From: Septoria linicola
Lineage: Eukaryota > Ascomycota > Dothideomycetes > Mycosphaerellales > Mycosphaerellaceae
Direction of reading: 5' to 3'
Assembly: GCA_024114885.1 (NCBI GenBank)
Contig: CP099424.1
Location: 2,232,001-2,296,000 of the forward strand
DNA: 64,000 nucleotides
Part shown: piece after piece, positions 42,681 to 54,540 of the stretch
Position numbering within the stretch: position 1 is the stretch's first letter
Layout: each line of letters opens with the position of its first letter
Position numbers and translations under genes: made by a program
The notes under the pieces: generated by a model
The model's input: the letters and a program-made list of their open reading frames with translations, nothing else
Databases searched by the model: none
What the model was told of the DNA's origin: nothing

Positions 42681-43803
42681 ATGGTTTTCGGACCGATCCC
42701 AAATCGCGATTACCACGAGGGCTTCATGCGACAGGCCATTGGGATGGCCGAGTTCGCGCTCGCTTCTGACGAGACGCCAGTAGGATGTGTCTTTGTGCAT
42801 GAAGGCAAGATCATCGGACGGGGCATCAACGGCACGAATGCGAGTCTGAATGTAAGTCGACGTTCCCTTCACAATGAGAAGCACTTTCCGTGCTGCTCAA
42901 TCTTCCTCTTGGCAGCCATGTTGACCAGATACCAGGGCACTCGCCACGCCGAGTTCGTCGCACTGGCAGAGATCATGTCGAAGCATCCGCAATCCATCCT
43001 CCACGATACCGATCTTTACGTTACAGTCGAGCCATGCATCATGTGTGGATCTGCTCTTCGCCAATACGGCATTCGGGCTGTTTACTTTGGCTGCCTGAAC
43101 GATCGCTTCGGCGGCTGTGGCGGAGTCATGAACGTTCATTCGGATCCCGGGATTGATAGCGGCTTCCCGTGCTATGGAGGACTGTTTCGTGAGGAGGCTA
43201 TCATGCTACTGAGGAGATTCTACGTGCAGGAGAACGAGAAAGGTAAGTCATACTGGTCACGGAGATGGGCCGTCACAGGTCGTATTGGGAGCAGAGAGTC
43301 TTACTGACAGACCGACAGCGCCCGATCCAAAACCAAAGAAGAACCGCGAGCTCAAGACAGAGATCTTGCCTGTGACTGTGACGCCTGTCACAAGCGCACC
43401 TACGAATGCTGCTGCTGCAAAGGCGGCGCAAGCGGCGAAGCTGGCGACCAAGAAGGCGCTTGCAGAGAGCAAAGCAGCAATGGCAGCTTCTACAGCTTCT
43501 ACAGCTACCGAGAAGCCGGTCCGAACTGTTCGGTTCGAGGAAGCTGAGCTCAGCACAAAGAAATCCCCCTCCCTCGGCCCAGTAGCATGGGGTAAACCTC
43601 GTGCTGAGCCCAACACCACCACAGCTCCCGTTGCCAAACCCAAGCCAAGAGTGGTTCTTCCCAAGGTTCCAGTCGCTTTGCCATTGAAGCCTATCCCAAC
43701 ACCGGTTCTGGGCATGCACAATGCCACGTCGAAGACTGCTCCGGTAGAGGCGACACCGATGGCCACTCCAAGAGGTGGCTCGCCCACGGGAAGAGGTCCT
43801 TGA
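42681..43803 (+). CDS. TAD2: tRNA-specific adenosine deaminase subunit TAD2
   Basis: Catalytic subunit of the Tad2-Tad3 deaminase that converts adenosine 34 to inosine in tRNA anticodons. Exons are 42681-42851, 42936-43242 and 43319-43803, 320 residues. Splicing of intron 1 joins NGTNASLN to GTRHAEFVALAEI, giving the His-Ala-Glu zinc and proton-shuttle motif; the second zinc motif is VEPCIMCGSALRQYG. FGCLNDRFGGCGGVMNVH and GGLFREEAIMLLRRFY complete the deaminase domain. Intron 1 (84 bp) is stop-free and a multiple of three, so its retention would insert 28 residues in front of the active site. The last exon encodes a 160-residue Ala/Lys/Pro-rich tail (AAAAKAAQAAKLATKKALAE, then VRFEEAELSTKK) that is not part of the enzyme fold and may bind RNA or be disordered. 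Confidence 0.92.
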
Positions 43804-44711
43804 GCTTTTCAGCCCATGCACGGAGTAACACGAAGAATAATGGTGCAGCCTGATCACGCACACCCAGCATCAAACACGAGAACAGCATCACCCGAGCTTG
43901 CATCGGGACCACTGCAATCTCCCTGAAGTGGGGCGATTCTAGATGCTGGCCAGAAGCGTTACACGAGGAAGCATACATCATAAGCGATGACATGGAGGAG
44001 TGCACTCGCGCGGTATGAAAAACGTGGCTAGAAGTGTGCGAGCCTGGAGCCAAGTGTTTGAGCGTGGTCGGTCAAGCACTGGTCTGAAGACGATGAGATG
44101 CAGAGATGATGACTATAGAAGTACCGTACATTTCACCACGCATGTACAGATGGCTAGCAATACAATAGTCAGAAATGCAAACGTTTTGTCGGACATTGTC
44201 ACTTATTCTTGCTTCCATTTCTGAGCGCACCAAAACTACCTCCAAGAATCGCGCGGTCTCAACCGCATGGGGCTCGCCATACGAGGCCGTCTGTAAGCGC
44301 CGTCGGACTGGAAGCGTGTTGTCCGTGGTCTGCACGGGCAGCGTGGCTGGCAGATAGTGAGCCTCGTGTTGATGACCTGACCATCTGTGCCACGGCTTTT
44401 GCGCCCTCATCTGGCTGAGGATCCACTATACCATGCCCCGGCAAGCCCAGCAGTCTGACATAGCCACCTCCTTGAGCACAAATAGCACACAGATCAAAAG
44501 TGCGTGCGTACCAGCATTTGCGATCACCTTCACGCGAGCCTCTAGATGGCCAGCGTGGCTATCGCGTCGTGTCGCCCGCCTGTTGCCGTAGAAATGGTGA
44601 ACGTGATGGCCTGAGGGCCTTGGCGGTATCGATAGCCTTCTTCTCTCATGTTCTCATTCTGCTCGTCTTGCTCGTGTGATCCGAGCATATTTGGTTCCTT
44701 CCCTCCGCTCA
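43804..44711. other. Convergent intergenic, TAD2 / YAK1
   Basis: 908 bp between the 3' ends of TAD2 and YAK1. Overlapping open frames on both strands (43.7-44.4 kb) have no family features. Nothing is called. Confidence 0.4.
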
Positions 44712-47700
44712 TCACACGTTACTGCCTGACCATTGTGCATTGTTCCCATTCCAGCCCTCCTCCAATGTTCGATCTTCCAGCAGTCGTACAAAGTTGCGCT
44801 CTTGACCTTGCCCACCTTGCCTGTTGTTGCCACCTGCTCGACTTGCACGCCTTCGTGAGCCTATGCTACCGAGGTCACTTGCGGCTTGCCCGTCTTGTGG
44901 AGGAGGGTAGTATGCCGGGCTAGGCTGTAGCCTGATAGGCTGATTTGGGTCTAGATGGCTGACCACTCTTTGCAATGCAGATGGGATGCCGTTGACATTA
45001 CCTTGTCCATCCATCGTGCTCGCTCGCTGCCTACCCGCTCGCGTTGTAGCTTGTGCATAGAGATTCTGCTGAGGCTGCTGTGCATATGGATGCATTCCGG
45101 CTGCTGGAGGAGGCTGCTGGATCATAGGCACTTGTTGCCCATATGCCGACTGTACTGGAGGATTGGCAGGATATGGAGGTGGGGCTCCTTGCTGACTTGG
45201 GCTGTACATGTTCTGGTACATGGCAGCTTGTTGCTGGTGCTGGTGCTGGTGCTGCGCAGTGTTCGGGCTTGCTGGATACCCTGGCGTCATCCCATGCATA
45301 GCATTGGCGTATGCGGCATTTGCTGCTTGTTGCACCTGCGCTGCCTGCGCTTGCTGTTGCCGTTGTCTTGATAGAGCCTCGGCTTGCTGCTGTTGCTGCA
45401 CACCGGGTGCGGGCGATCGTGATGTCGGCTTCAGGTCCATGCGTGGCTGGAAAGGTCCTGTAAACTTCTGCTGCGTGATAAATGGATGTGTCCGTGCTTG
45501 CTGGGGCGTCCATCGCTCGAGTGGGTTGATGTTCAGTAGACCGTGGACAAAGTCAATGAATGCTTCACGATTCGCCATTTCTGCAGCGCGTAAGTCAAAA
45601 TCCACCTTCTCGCCTTCATTGACAAACTTACCTCTTTCCATCTCGTTCTGCTTCATGCCCTTTCTTGGCATAGGGTACGCCCGAATGATATCCGGCAGCC
45701 TTGTCTGCTGGAAGTACTTCTTGCTTGGCTGCTCCTTCGTGCCATGCTCACGCGAATACTGCTCCATCGACTTTAATCGGTGCGTCCTTCGCCCGAACTC
45801 GTCGTGAACCTTTTCGAAAAACTCTCCAGATTGCTTGCCGACCTCCAGCATCCACGTGGGCGGCAAGCCAAGCATTTCCGTTATTCGCGAAACCTGGTTG
45901 TACTCTGAGGAGCCCGGGAAGAGCGGCAGTCCCAGGAACAATTCCACCACGATACAGCCGAGCGACCACATATCGATGGCAGCGGAGTACGGAAGACCGA
46001 GGAGTACTTCTGGGGATCGGTAGAATCGTGATTGAATGTAGGTGTACACTGTCTGTCGTTCGTCACATGCTGATCCGAAATCGATGATTTTGATGATTGG
46101 GCTTTCGAGACTGCGATTGTGTTAGCGGCTGTCTCGCGGTTCTTGGTAGTAGCACGACTCACTTCTTCAGCAGAATGTTCTCAGGCTTCAAATCACAATG
46201 TATCAGCTTCGCCTTGCTCAGCAGACACAGTCCGTTAAGCAGTTGCTGCGCAAAGACTCTGACCAAAGTCGTGCTCAGTCCGCGGAACTGATTCTGCTTG
46301 ATCAGCTCGTACAGGTTGACTGAGAGCAGCTCGAACACCAGACACAAATGCTGCCTGTGAATGAACGTATCTTTCAGCCGTAGAATGTGATGGTCGTCGT
46401 TCTTATCCATCCTGCCGTTCAACAGATCGAGTACCGAGACTTCCATCATACTCTGATTGAAATACGCCGTCTTGTTTTTCACCACTTTCACTGCCACGAC
46501 TTCCTGCGTCTTCAAGTTCTGGCACTTCACAACCTGGCCGAAAGTGCCCTGACCTAGCACATCCAGGATCAAGTATCTGTTTTTGTGGTTCGTCTCTTCT
46601 GATCCCAAAATGTCGTTCACGTAGAGGATGTAGTCACTGTCCTCGTTGTCATATCCATCATTCTTGACACCCTTGCTCGGCTTCGTGAGCACTCTGCGTG
46701 GATTCCGCGACGACTCGTACTGGAAGGCAGGATTGCATATTCGGTATGTGGCCGGTAGATGTGTGGTCAGCGCTTGCAGAGGGCTGATGAAGCCACCCTC
46801 TGGATTAGCTCGCCTAAAGGGCGGCTGGGTGTTCACCTGCGCGTTCAGATCGCATGCGTTGTATACACGAGAGAACTGCGGTACAGTATTGCTCCCATGC
46901 GATGACTGCGGTGGCTTTTTCTCAGGCTCGTGAGCTTCTTGGCCGAAGACGGCATTGAGCTGTTGCGTCGCAGATTGCGGATAGTACGCAGCAGGCGTCT
47001 GCAGCGTCGATTGCAGCGGAGGCAGCTGGTTGGTGTGCGCTCGCGCTGAAGCTGGCGGAGAAGCATAGTACCTTCCCTGTTGCGTTGGAGAGGCGAACTG
47101 GCTCTGTCTGTTGGGCGATTGTCGCGCCGATTGCTGCGGCGTATATGAAGTATACTGAGTAGGGTTCGCGCTCAGATTCTGCTGTTGCTGCTGGTGCTGC
47201 TGCGGAGGACTCGCATAGGTTGTGGGCGAAGTGTTCATAGGCGAATATCGTGCCCGGTTGGCGCCATCGTCCTGCGCGTTGATTGGAAGGTACTGCGAGG
47301 ACAGTCTGCTGGTTGCAGGCGGCCGAGAGTACTTCTGCTGGTTGAAAGGGTCCGCGTCCATATCCACGTCCGTCTGGCTGCCATTGTAGTCCATGGTCGC
47401 GTTGCGCTGCCTGGCGGAAGGATCTTGGGAGTCGGGCGTAGAGATGCTCATAGACGCCGCCCGCGAGGCGATCGACGGCGACGACCGGTGGTAGGGCTCG
47501 TACTTGTTGTGCGTCGAGGGCGTCGAGGGGATGCTATGGGGGTTCTGCTGTTGCGCAGGTGTCGCTAGCGGGGTCTGCTGCTGCTGCTGTTGTTGTGGTT
47601 GCTGCACGGGCACGCTGCTCGCTGGTGGTTGCGCTATCTGACTGTCATGTCGCTGCGAGGGGGAGGACGGCGCGGAGTCGTTGGGCGGGTTATTGGGAGT

Positions 47701-47736
47701 GGAAGTGTGTTGGTTCGCCGACGAGGCGAGTTCCAT
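44712..47736 (-). CDS. YAK1: DYRK-family protein kinase YAK1
   Basis: Ser/Thr kinase of the DYRK family, acting downstream of TOR/PKA in growth arrest and stress responses. Exons are 47736-46163 and 46110-44712 with a 52-bp intron (GTGAGT..GCAG), 990 residues; the join gives NILLKNLESPIIKIIDFG. Kinase domain about 387-710: glycine loop LGQGTFGQVV, lysine in VVAVKVVKNK, catalytic LIHCDLKPENILL (Cys replaces Arg of HRD, usual in Yak1/DYRK), IIDFGSACDERQ, and the activation loop VYTYIQSRFYRSPEVLLG with the Tyr-x-Tyr autophosphorylation pair. The N terminus (1-385) and C terminus (710-990) are Gln/Pro/Ser-rich with poly-Gln runs encoded by CAG/CAA tracts (about 47577-47606 and 45370-45400). The frame stays open about 94 codons upstream of 47736 but lacks an ATG. 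Confidence 0.93.
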
Positions 47737-49234
47737 CTGACTGTGCTCTCCAGGTGGTCGCGATAGAGCACAGAGCCCAAAGTAGCGGTTATGAGCAAAG
47801 CAACGGCTTCGCTTGCCCAATTGTCCGTCGCACTCTGACACAATCGCCCTGGCAAAGCGCTTGCTGCTGCTTCTGCCGCTCACTCGCAATCCACTTTCGC
47901 TCTCGTCGTTTGGCCGGAACGTCCCTCCAGGTGGTGCACAGCTGTACGATTGTGAGAGGGTTGTTGCAGTGGAACTCGATTGGAAGAACTTCGGACACTC
48001 GCAGCTTGTCTGGAACAAAGCGCTCTCACGCTGCTCCCTGTTGGTTAGACAGACAGACAGCCAGACAGTCTAGCAGCGGTGCAGCAGAACAGCGTCGGAG
48101 GAGAACACGCAGGCTTTTACGTTCGAAAAGCCGAGCTAGGTTACGACGACAATGATGAGGTTGGCAACACGTAAATGACGAACCAAGAGGAGATCCTCCA
48201 CCGGCGTTGTCAAGTGTTGCCAGGAAGGTTCACGGTCGGCAGCCCAAGCGCTTGTCTGGATTCTGTCTCCATAATCAAAGCCTCTTCTCTCCTGCAATCA
48301 CCTGCAGTAGCACATGTGTTACGCTTTGCATACTTCCAACACATTTGCAGTGGCCTACGCTATGCTAGAGATCCTCTCGTACAATTTGCTCATGATAGCC
48401 AGCCGGAGGCGTTTCAGAGAAGTGCTTCTGCTGGAATACGAGCGACAGCTCAAAGTTCTTCAGCCAATGACATCCTGGCACGAACCACTTCAGCCCAATG
48501 CACAGTCATCAGGCAGGCTATGCTAGGCGTATAGATGCGGACACTGACAGAATTGATACAGTCCATCTGTGCATCGTGGTGACACGCGTTGAGCAAAGTC
48601 ATCATCATCGTTGGTCTCAGGCTGCAGAGGGAGGCTTGGCTAGCCTTGCAGGGTCTGGTATCTCTGGCGGATGAAGACATTACAAAGGGTGTATTACCTT
48701 TGCCGCGTAGAGACTGCTGACCACATCCCATCTTCGAGGATTCAGATCCACCAATGAGGAAGAGGCCGCGAGATCTGAGCTGGTTCCTGTGCCTCAGCTT
48801 AGGGTGCGGAAAACTACCAGGTCAACGCCAAGATCATAAGTGCACGCCCGTCCAAGTGCAATGGAAGAATTTTTGGAGATTGATGCATTACTCCATGGTC
48901 TGCTTTCGAGTCGCTGTGTTTGATCGATGGAGCTGCATACGACACGAGCGCCATGGATTGTAGCAAGAGGGTCAGCATATGGCTTGTCTTGCGAGACGAA
49001 GGGATGCTGCCGATCTGCAAAGAGGCGATGTGTCTTCGTTGAGGTTGTAGAAGGTGAATTATTCGTGTGCAGTGAGGAAGGCACGTCCAGCCAGCAACGC
49101 GCTTTGGGAAGCCACGAGCAGGGATCACCCGCTGCTCTTCCTGCAGCAGCAGCACTTCTGCCTCAATTTCACTTTCGCCCTTCGCTCAAAGAACGCTACC
49201 AAATGCAACTGCAACTTCGACCGAGCAGAGCAAT
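47737..49234. other. Divergent intergenic, YAK1 / BTB gene 2
   Basis: 1.5 kb between YAK1 (-) and BTB copy 2 (+), containing both promoters. The YAK1 leader side has an AGAC microsatellite. Open frames at 48175-48534 and 48754-48963 have no domain. No RNA gene is recognised. Confidence 0.4.
48047..48068. repeat. AGAC microsatellite upstream of YAK1
   Basis: Five near-perfect AGAC units with one AGCC variant, in the probable YAK1 promoter or leader region about 310 bp before its start codon. Confidence 0.7.
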
Positions 49235-50333
49235 ATGTCTGGGCATCAGGCTATCGACATTGACCCTTGCGGCGATGTTGTGTTCGTGTTCGAGGGCGCG
49301 GACGAGAATTCCAGGTAAACATGGTCAGGCAACAGTGGCGGACCAACACTGACACACGTTCTAGTACCCGCATGCGTGTCGACTCGGTCGCATTGAGCTT
49401 CGGATCTCCTGTCTTCAAGAAAATGCTCGGGCCAGACTTCAAGGAAGGACAGCAGCTTAGCGCAACGACGCCAGTTGAAATTCCTCTCGACGATGACGCA
49501 GAGAGTATGGAGATCGCGTGTAGAGCTCTGCATCATCAGAATCATTCACTTTCAGCGTACAGGCCCTCATCAATGATACTGGAGGTCGCAAAACTCTTGG
49601 ATAAATACGATTGTGCTGAAGCGCTTGCTCTGCTGGCAGATTCGTGGCTGAAAGACTTCGTACAATACTCCGAATTCTCATTGGGCGAACTGCTTATGTC
49701 CGCGTACCTGTTCCGGCGCCATCAGCTCTTTGAAAGCATAGCGGATCACATTCTCGAAAAGACAACAGGCAGGTCCCGGATATTGGAAGGGAGTTCCACG
49801 CTCTCTGACGTCTCCGAGCGATTGATCAGTAATGACCACCGTCTTCATCTACGTTGAGCACGATACTGATGATTGTTAGCTGCTATTCTCAGTCGTCGTA
49901 GCAAAGTCAACAACGACATCTGCGACTTTGTCGAAGGCCACATCGGCCAGGTCTTTGGTCTCTATGGCGAATATGCGAATATGACGAGAAGTGTATTGGC
50001 AGTTGCAATGCAAGAGTACTGTACCAGGACGCGTTCTTCCGGTCGCTGTCTGATCACAGCCTGCGGCCAAGACGCGGATACTCTCTGCGCACAATTGAGC
50101 GACTATTGACTTCACTGGATACCATCGAGTTCCGCATCTCCAAAAAAACTAACGGGTTTCGCTGGCCAGCTTGCAAAGCTCCAGCTTGCTACCTGAAGTC
50201 AGCGAAGTATGGTGATGTATGGACAGACATCTACAGAGAGAAATGGGACGAGGTAGTGGACGCCTTACCGTCATTCTGTCTAGAATGCGCAATAGAAGGC
50301 GGAACCTTCCAAACGGACGACTGCGAGCACTAG
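49235..50333 (+). CDS. BTB/POZ domain protein, copy 2
   Basis: Second BTB protein. Exon 1 (49235-49314) reads MSGHQAIDIDPCGDVVFVFE and splices over a 50-bp intron to 49365, giving TRMRVDSVALSFGSPVFKKM and LGPDFKEGQQL. The BTB core continues through VEIPLDDDAESMEIACRALH and ILEVAKLLDKYDCAEALALL, then LLMSAYLFRRHQLFESIADH. Exon 2 ends at 49828; after a 51-bp intron exon 3 starts at 49880 (TAILSRRSKVNNDICDFVE). A further intron around 49945-50003 is needed to reach the frame of FFRSLSDHSLRPRRG, TIERLLTSLDTIEFRISKK and the C terminus; its exact sites are uncertain. The tail ends in CLECAIEGGTFQTDDCEH, a C-x2-C-x11-C-x-H pattern shared with copy 3. Function unknown; dimerisation or Cul3 adaptor roles are family-level possibilities. 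Confidence 0.75.
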
Positions 50334-51084
50334 TCGAGCTACAATTAGTACACAGAAGGGCTGAGGGTTCAGTCATGCCTGGGCCATGTCGATGGCACTA
50401 AGATGGTCCTAACACATAACGTGTCTGTGGAAGACGCCGAATATGTTGAACCTCTGGGCGGCGACGTCCTCTTCATCATAAGGTATGTCTGAATTCAGGC
50501 CCAGGATGGCAGCAAGCGATCTCAGCAGAGAGTACGGGAACTGTATGGAGACTAGGACGAGGTTTGACTTTCGCCCTTGCGACCTCTAGATGGTCCAAAT
50601 TCTGCACGAAACTCGAGCCTATAACATGCTATTGGTTCAGAGTCCAAAGATCGTGGTCGTCATAGCTAGTAGTTCTGCGGACATTTCTTGCCCCCCCCCC
50701 CCCCCGGCCACCCCTCCACATGAGCAGCACGGTGAGGCCGGGAGACAGCAGTGGCTGTACAGGAGGTGAAGGCCGTACAACCATAACGGGCGACCGCGTC
50801 CTTCTTGCCGGAATGTCGACGCTCGCTGAGGCTCGGGGCTCAGATAGCCGTCACCACTTCACGCGGCAGAATCTGAGACATTCGACGATTCACAAGTTCT
50901 TGTCAAGTGAAATGCTGTCGCGCTCACCTGAAGCACGCTAGCACGGCAACCCGACAGCTAGACACCAGCACTTGCAGGACAAGACATTTGTGCTTTCTCG
51001 CACAATCAGAAACTCGCTCCTCTTCTTCCACTTTCGTTTTGCTCACCACAAACATCAACACCAGTGCCAGCTTCCAACACCAGG
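50334..51084. other. Intergenic between BTB copies 2 and 3
   Basis: 751 bp between two tandem plus-strand BTB genes. Near 50430-50490 a short stretch reads as a degenerate BTB-like start (a GGDVLFI-type strand followed by a GTATGT donor), possibly a relic of another copy; the evidence is weak. A poly-C tract lies at 50691-50705. Confidence 0.4.
50691..50705. repeat. Poly-C tract (15 bases)
   Basis: An uninterrupted run of 15 C followed by GGCCACCCC, in the interval between two BTB genes. Such tracts are length-variable and can be assembly-sensitive. Confidence 0.9.
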
Positions 51085-51917
51085 ATGGCGGACGATCTGG
51101 TCGAGATTGATCCGTCAGGAGACGTTGTCCTGGTGTGTGGACATGGCGAAGACGTGTGAGGCACCTCATTGCCGCGCGAGGAATACTTTGACTGACAAGC
51201 GCGCAGCAAGAAGCTTCGTGTGTCCTCCGGCACGCTTTCTCTCGCATCCCCAGTCTTCAAGACCATGCTCGGACCGAACTTCAAGGAAGACAAGCAGCTG
51301 TCAGGTTGCGGAACCCTTCATCTGCCACTGCCCGACGATGATGGGGCTCAGATGGCAATTATCTGCAACACAATACACCTCCGTCACAACAAGGTACCCA
51401 GGCGACTCACTCTCACGCAACTGAGCGAAGTAGCCATACTCGTGAACAAGTACGACTGTGCGATGGCACTTGGCCCAATGGCAGAGCACTGGGTTTGTGA
51501 ACTGAAGAATGGATCCGGTGCATCGAGCAGGGCTGGTCTGATCTACTCTGCATACTTATTGCGACTGCCGACACTGTTCAGAGATCTGAGCGTCGATGAG
51601 CTCTTGTGTTGCGCATATCATTCACCTAAAGCTATGACCCAACAGTGCAAACAATGCTGCAGAGCATGGAGTCTACAGAGTGGAAGCAGGAGACTCTCGA
51701 CAACTGCACTTACAAAGGCAAAACTGTCAACACCTGCTTCTGCGACTCAGGACAAGCTCATGGAAGTGCAGAGATTCGTAATCGCTTCATGGGGCAAGTC
51801 AAAACGATCAGGAGTGCGATGCCAGTCGCGTGCTTGGAATGCACTCTCGAAGGCTCCGTGTGGAAGAAGGCCGACTGCAAGCACGTCCACGACTCTACGT
51901 CGTCGTTCGGTATTTGA
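51085..51917 (+). CDS. BTB/POZ domain protein, copy 3
   Basis: Third BTB protein, tandem to copy 2. Exon 1 (51085-51155, MADDLVEIDPSGDVVLVCGH) splices over 51 bp (GTGAGG..GCGCAG) to 51207, giving KKLRVSSGTLSLASPVFKTM and LGPNFKEDKQL. The BTB core continues with LHLPLPDDDGAQMAIICNTI, SEVAILVNKYDCAMALGPMA and GLIYSAYLLRLPTLFRDLS. An intron must follow between about 51593 and 51667 because the family C terminus resumes in another frame: SMESTEWKQETLDNC, GQVKTIRSAMPVACLECTLE and then WKKADCKH. The C-x2-C-x11-C-x-H tail is identical in spacing to copy 2. Reading straight through to 52284 would lose this tail and overlap the kinesin 3' end, so that form is rejected. The exact splice sites of the second intron are not resolved. 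Confidence 0.75.
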
Positions 51918-52074
51918 GGTCACGGGTCCTGAGTTTATACCAGACGGAAGAATGAAGCTGGAAAGCTGTACACTCCATCTCGCTACAGTCCTATACATCC
52001 AGCCCACCAACGCCAGACCAGGTATCTCAGCGCACAATCAATCAATCAATCAAGAAATACGAAACCGCTCCTCC

Positions 52075-54540
52075 TCAAAGCTCATCATCAAGCCCCATCC
52101 CACTCCCCTCCCACTTCCTCGTCTTCAACACTCTCATCTTCTTACTCGGACTTCTCAGCCCCTTCTCCCTCTCAGCATTAGCGGCAAGCTGAGCTCTCAG
52201 CCGCGCATTCTCCTCTTCCAGCTCGCTGACTCTCGGATTCTCCTTCCCAGAGACCTTTCTCCCCGTCCCTCTAAGCGCGAGTGATCCAACGCGCTGAGCA
52301 AGACCATCGACGGAGCCATCTTCCACTTCCTGCTCTGACTGCTGCGGCGCGATGTTCTCTTGATTGTCATTCTCGTCCTCATAGACCGCAATCCCTCTCG
52401 CCATGATTTCGAGTTTGCGGTCGATATGCGCATCTTGTTGATCCATCTCCTCGTCTCTCGCAGCACGCCACTTTCTCTGCTCGAGCGCAAGCTTAGCCTC
52501 CATCTCCTCAAACACTTCTTCCCTGATCTCTGCTTCCACTTCGTCAATTCGAAGTTCTGATTGCGCCCAGGCAGCTTCCGCTTCCATTCTGCGATTCGTT
52601 TCTTCTTGAAGCTGAAGCTGTGCGACTTCGAGATCTTCACGGAGACGGGTGATTTGCTCCAGAGCGGCTTCGAGATCTTCCATGATGGCTGATGGTGTAG
52701 CACGGCCAGAAGTTGGTCCACTTCGCGAGCCAGGCGCGAGGCCGATGCTTTGTGTTGTGCTGGGGACTCGTGGGTTCTCGATTCTCTTGGCGAGAGCAGA
52801 GTAGCGGAGGATCTGGCTCGTTGCGTTGTAGTCGCCGAGAGGGTCGGCGGTAACGATCATGACAGCCTTTTGTCTTGATCTGTGGTTTGAGCTTCCTGGT
52901 GCGAGGCTGTCGCTGAAGAGGAGTTCGGTGAGCTTGCATTGTCGGAAAGGCACGATCGACTGTATGTTTGACTTTGCGTTTTCGACTTGCATTTGCATGC
53001 ATTGTCCAAGGTACATGAGCGATGTGTTGATGGCGCCTCCTTCTGCGAGCAAGGCACCTGCTGTCTTTGCTTGGCGAGCACGCTCAGATCCTGGAAGTCA
53101 TGTCAGTATGTGTTGATCCTGTCTTGGTTGTTGACGCTCACCAGCAAGATCGGCAATGGTCATAGTGCTGCTTGACCATGGTCCAGGCACACCATGCCCG
53201 CGATGTCGCTTCTTGACTTCGAAGCAGAAGAAGCCGTGACTTCGAGATGATGTGGCGTTGCTTCCTGTTCCAGCTGTCTGACGCTCTCGAAGACCGGTCT
53301 CCAGCACTAGAAGGGCATCATCAAAGTTGGAGCAGACGACCTTCTTTAGCCCAGCTACCACTTTCCGGTCTGGTGATCCTTCGGTTGCTTTGAAAAGAAG
53401 TGCTCGTCTTTTGGCTGCAGATTTGCCGGGCGCCATCGCTGCAAGCAGATCGAAAATCTTGTCGTTGTGAACCTCGTACATGCTGATGACAATGGCATAT
53501 TCCGCACTGTCATCAATCTCAAGCTCGATATCGTCGGTCAGGGGAGTGGAAGGCAACTCAGAAACACGAGGGGCATAGCGCTTCGAACTGGGTGCGGACA
53601 AAAACGACGACTCCTGGTGATGGAAAGATTGTGTAAGCTTCGCGATACTGCGTGTAAATCTCAAAAGATGTGACTTTGACGGTACAGGGGCAGGGGAATT
53701 GGGGGGATTTTGGTATTCGCTGATGTCAGGATACAATCTGTCGTAGACGGTTGAAGCGTCTTCTGACTTGTGTTGGTCGTTGAGAGTAGGGAAAGAGCCT
53801 GGTATGGCTGTTGGTAAAGTAGAATCGCGTACAAATGCTGGCGTGGTTGCTCTCGACAGGCGGCTGACGTTTCCATTGTCGTAGATGCTGTCAAGAAAGT
53901 CTGTCGCGCGGTAGACTTGCGACTCTGCGCAGTCCGCAGTCTGGATAGAGTTGAAGGCAAAGACATTGGTGTCCGAGTCTGCCAAGTATGGCTCAAGCTG
54001 TTGGTACAGCACATCCAGCGTGAGTTGTGTCAGTCCACGCTGGTTTCGATCTCCTAGAATGGTGTGTGACTGTGCTATGTCAGAACTACTCTCTGGTGTC
54101 TTGTGGCACCTTCCTACCTTTCCAGATCCAGTCACACCCAAAGTAGCCATGAGGCCATCCCGTCCTTGCTTGCCTGGCTCACCCAGCACTCCTTCAATTA
54201 ATGGAAGGATGCCAGTATTGTCAAACACGTCTCGCTGCTTTGCATGTTCCTCGAATACGCCAGTGAACTCGAATGTCTCGACTGCCTTTCTCCGCGTGTC
54301 GTTCGTGGGCGGATTGATCGTGATGTGAGTTGGCAGTTCATCCTCGCTGTTGCTGTCTTGGACATCGAGGAATCGCTCGGCGTTGGCGTTACTCGGTCGC
54401 AGGCGCAAGAAGACGTCGAACAGCGCGTGTTGCTTCATGTTGTCCATGTCGGTGGGATGTGGTGACATTGCAGCCACAATATACAAACGATACAAGGAGT
54501 ATGCGGTTCTCTGAAACGCTGTGTCCCACGTTCCTGCCAT
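52075..54540 (-). CDS. Kinesin motor, kinesin-6-like
   Basis: Microtubule motor of 788 residues with an N-terminal motor domain. Exons are 54540-54118, 54069-53142 and 53090-52075; introns are 48 and 51 bp. Motor motifs: P-loop GVTGSGKSHTILG, reconstituted only by splicing intron 1; switch I NATSSRSHGFF; switch II IADLAGSERARQAK, reconstituted by intron 2; then INTSLMYLGQC and FRQCKLTELLFSD. A long insert of about 130 residues sits before YAIVISMYEVHNDKIFDLLA, a hallmark of kinesin-6 (MKLP/Klp9-like) motors that act in the spindle midzone; subfamily placement is inferred from that insert. The C-terminal part is a coiled coil (LEAALEQITRLREDLEVAQL, MEAKLALEQRKWRAARDEEM), then SELEEENARLRAQLAA and a basic tail. 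Intron 1 is stop-free and in frame. An alternative start is Met25. Confidence 0.87.

Noticed and set aside
51920..52284. BTB copy 3 reading through to 52284.
   Set aside because: This frame loses the Cys/His tail shared with copy 2 and overlaps the kinesin 3' coding end.
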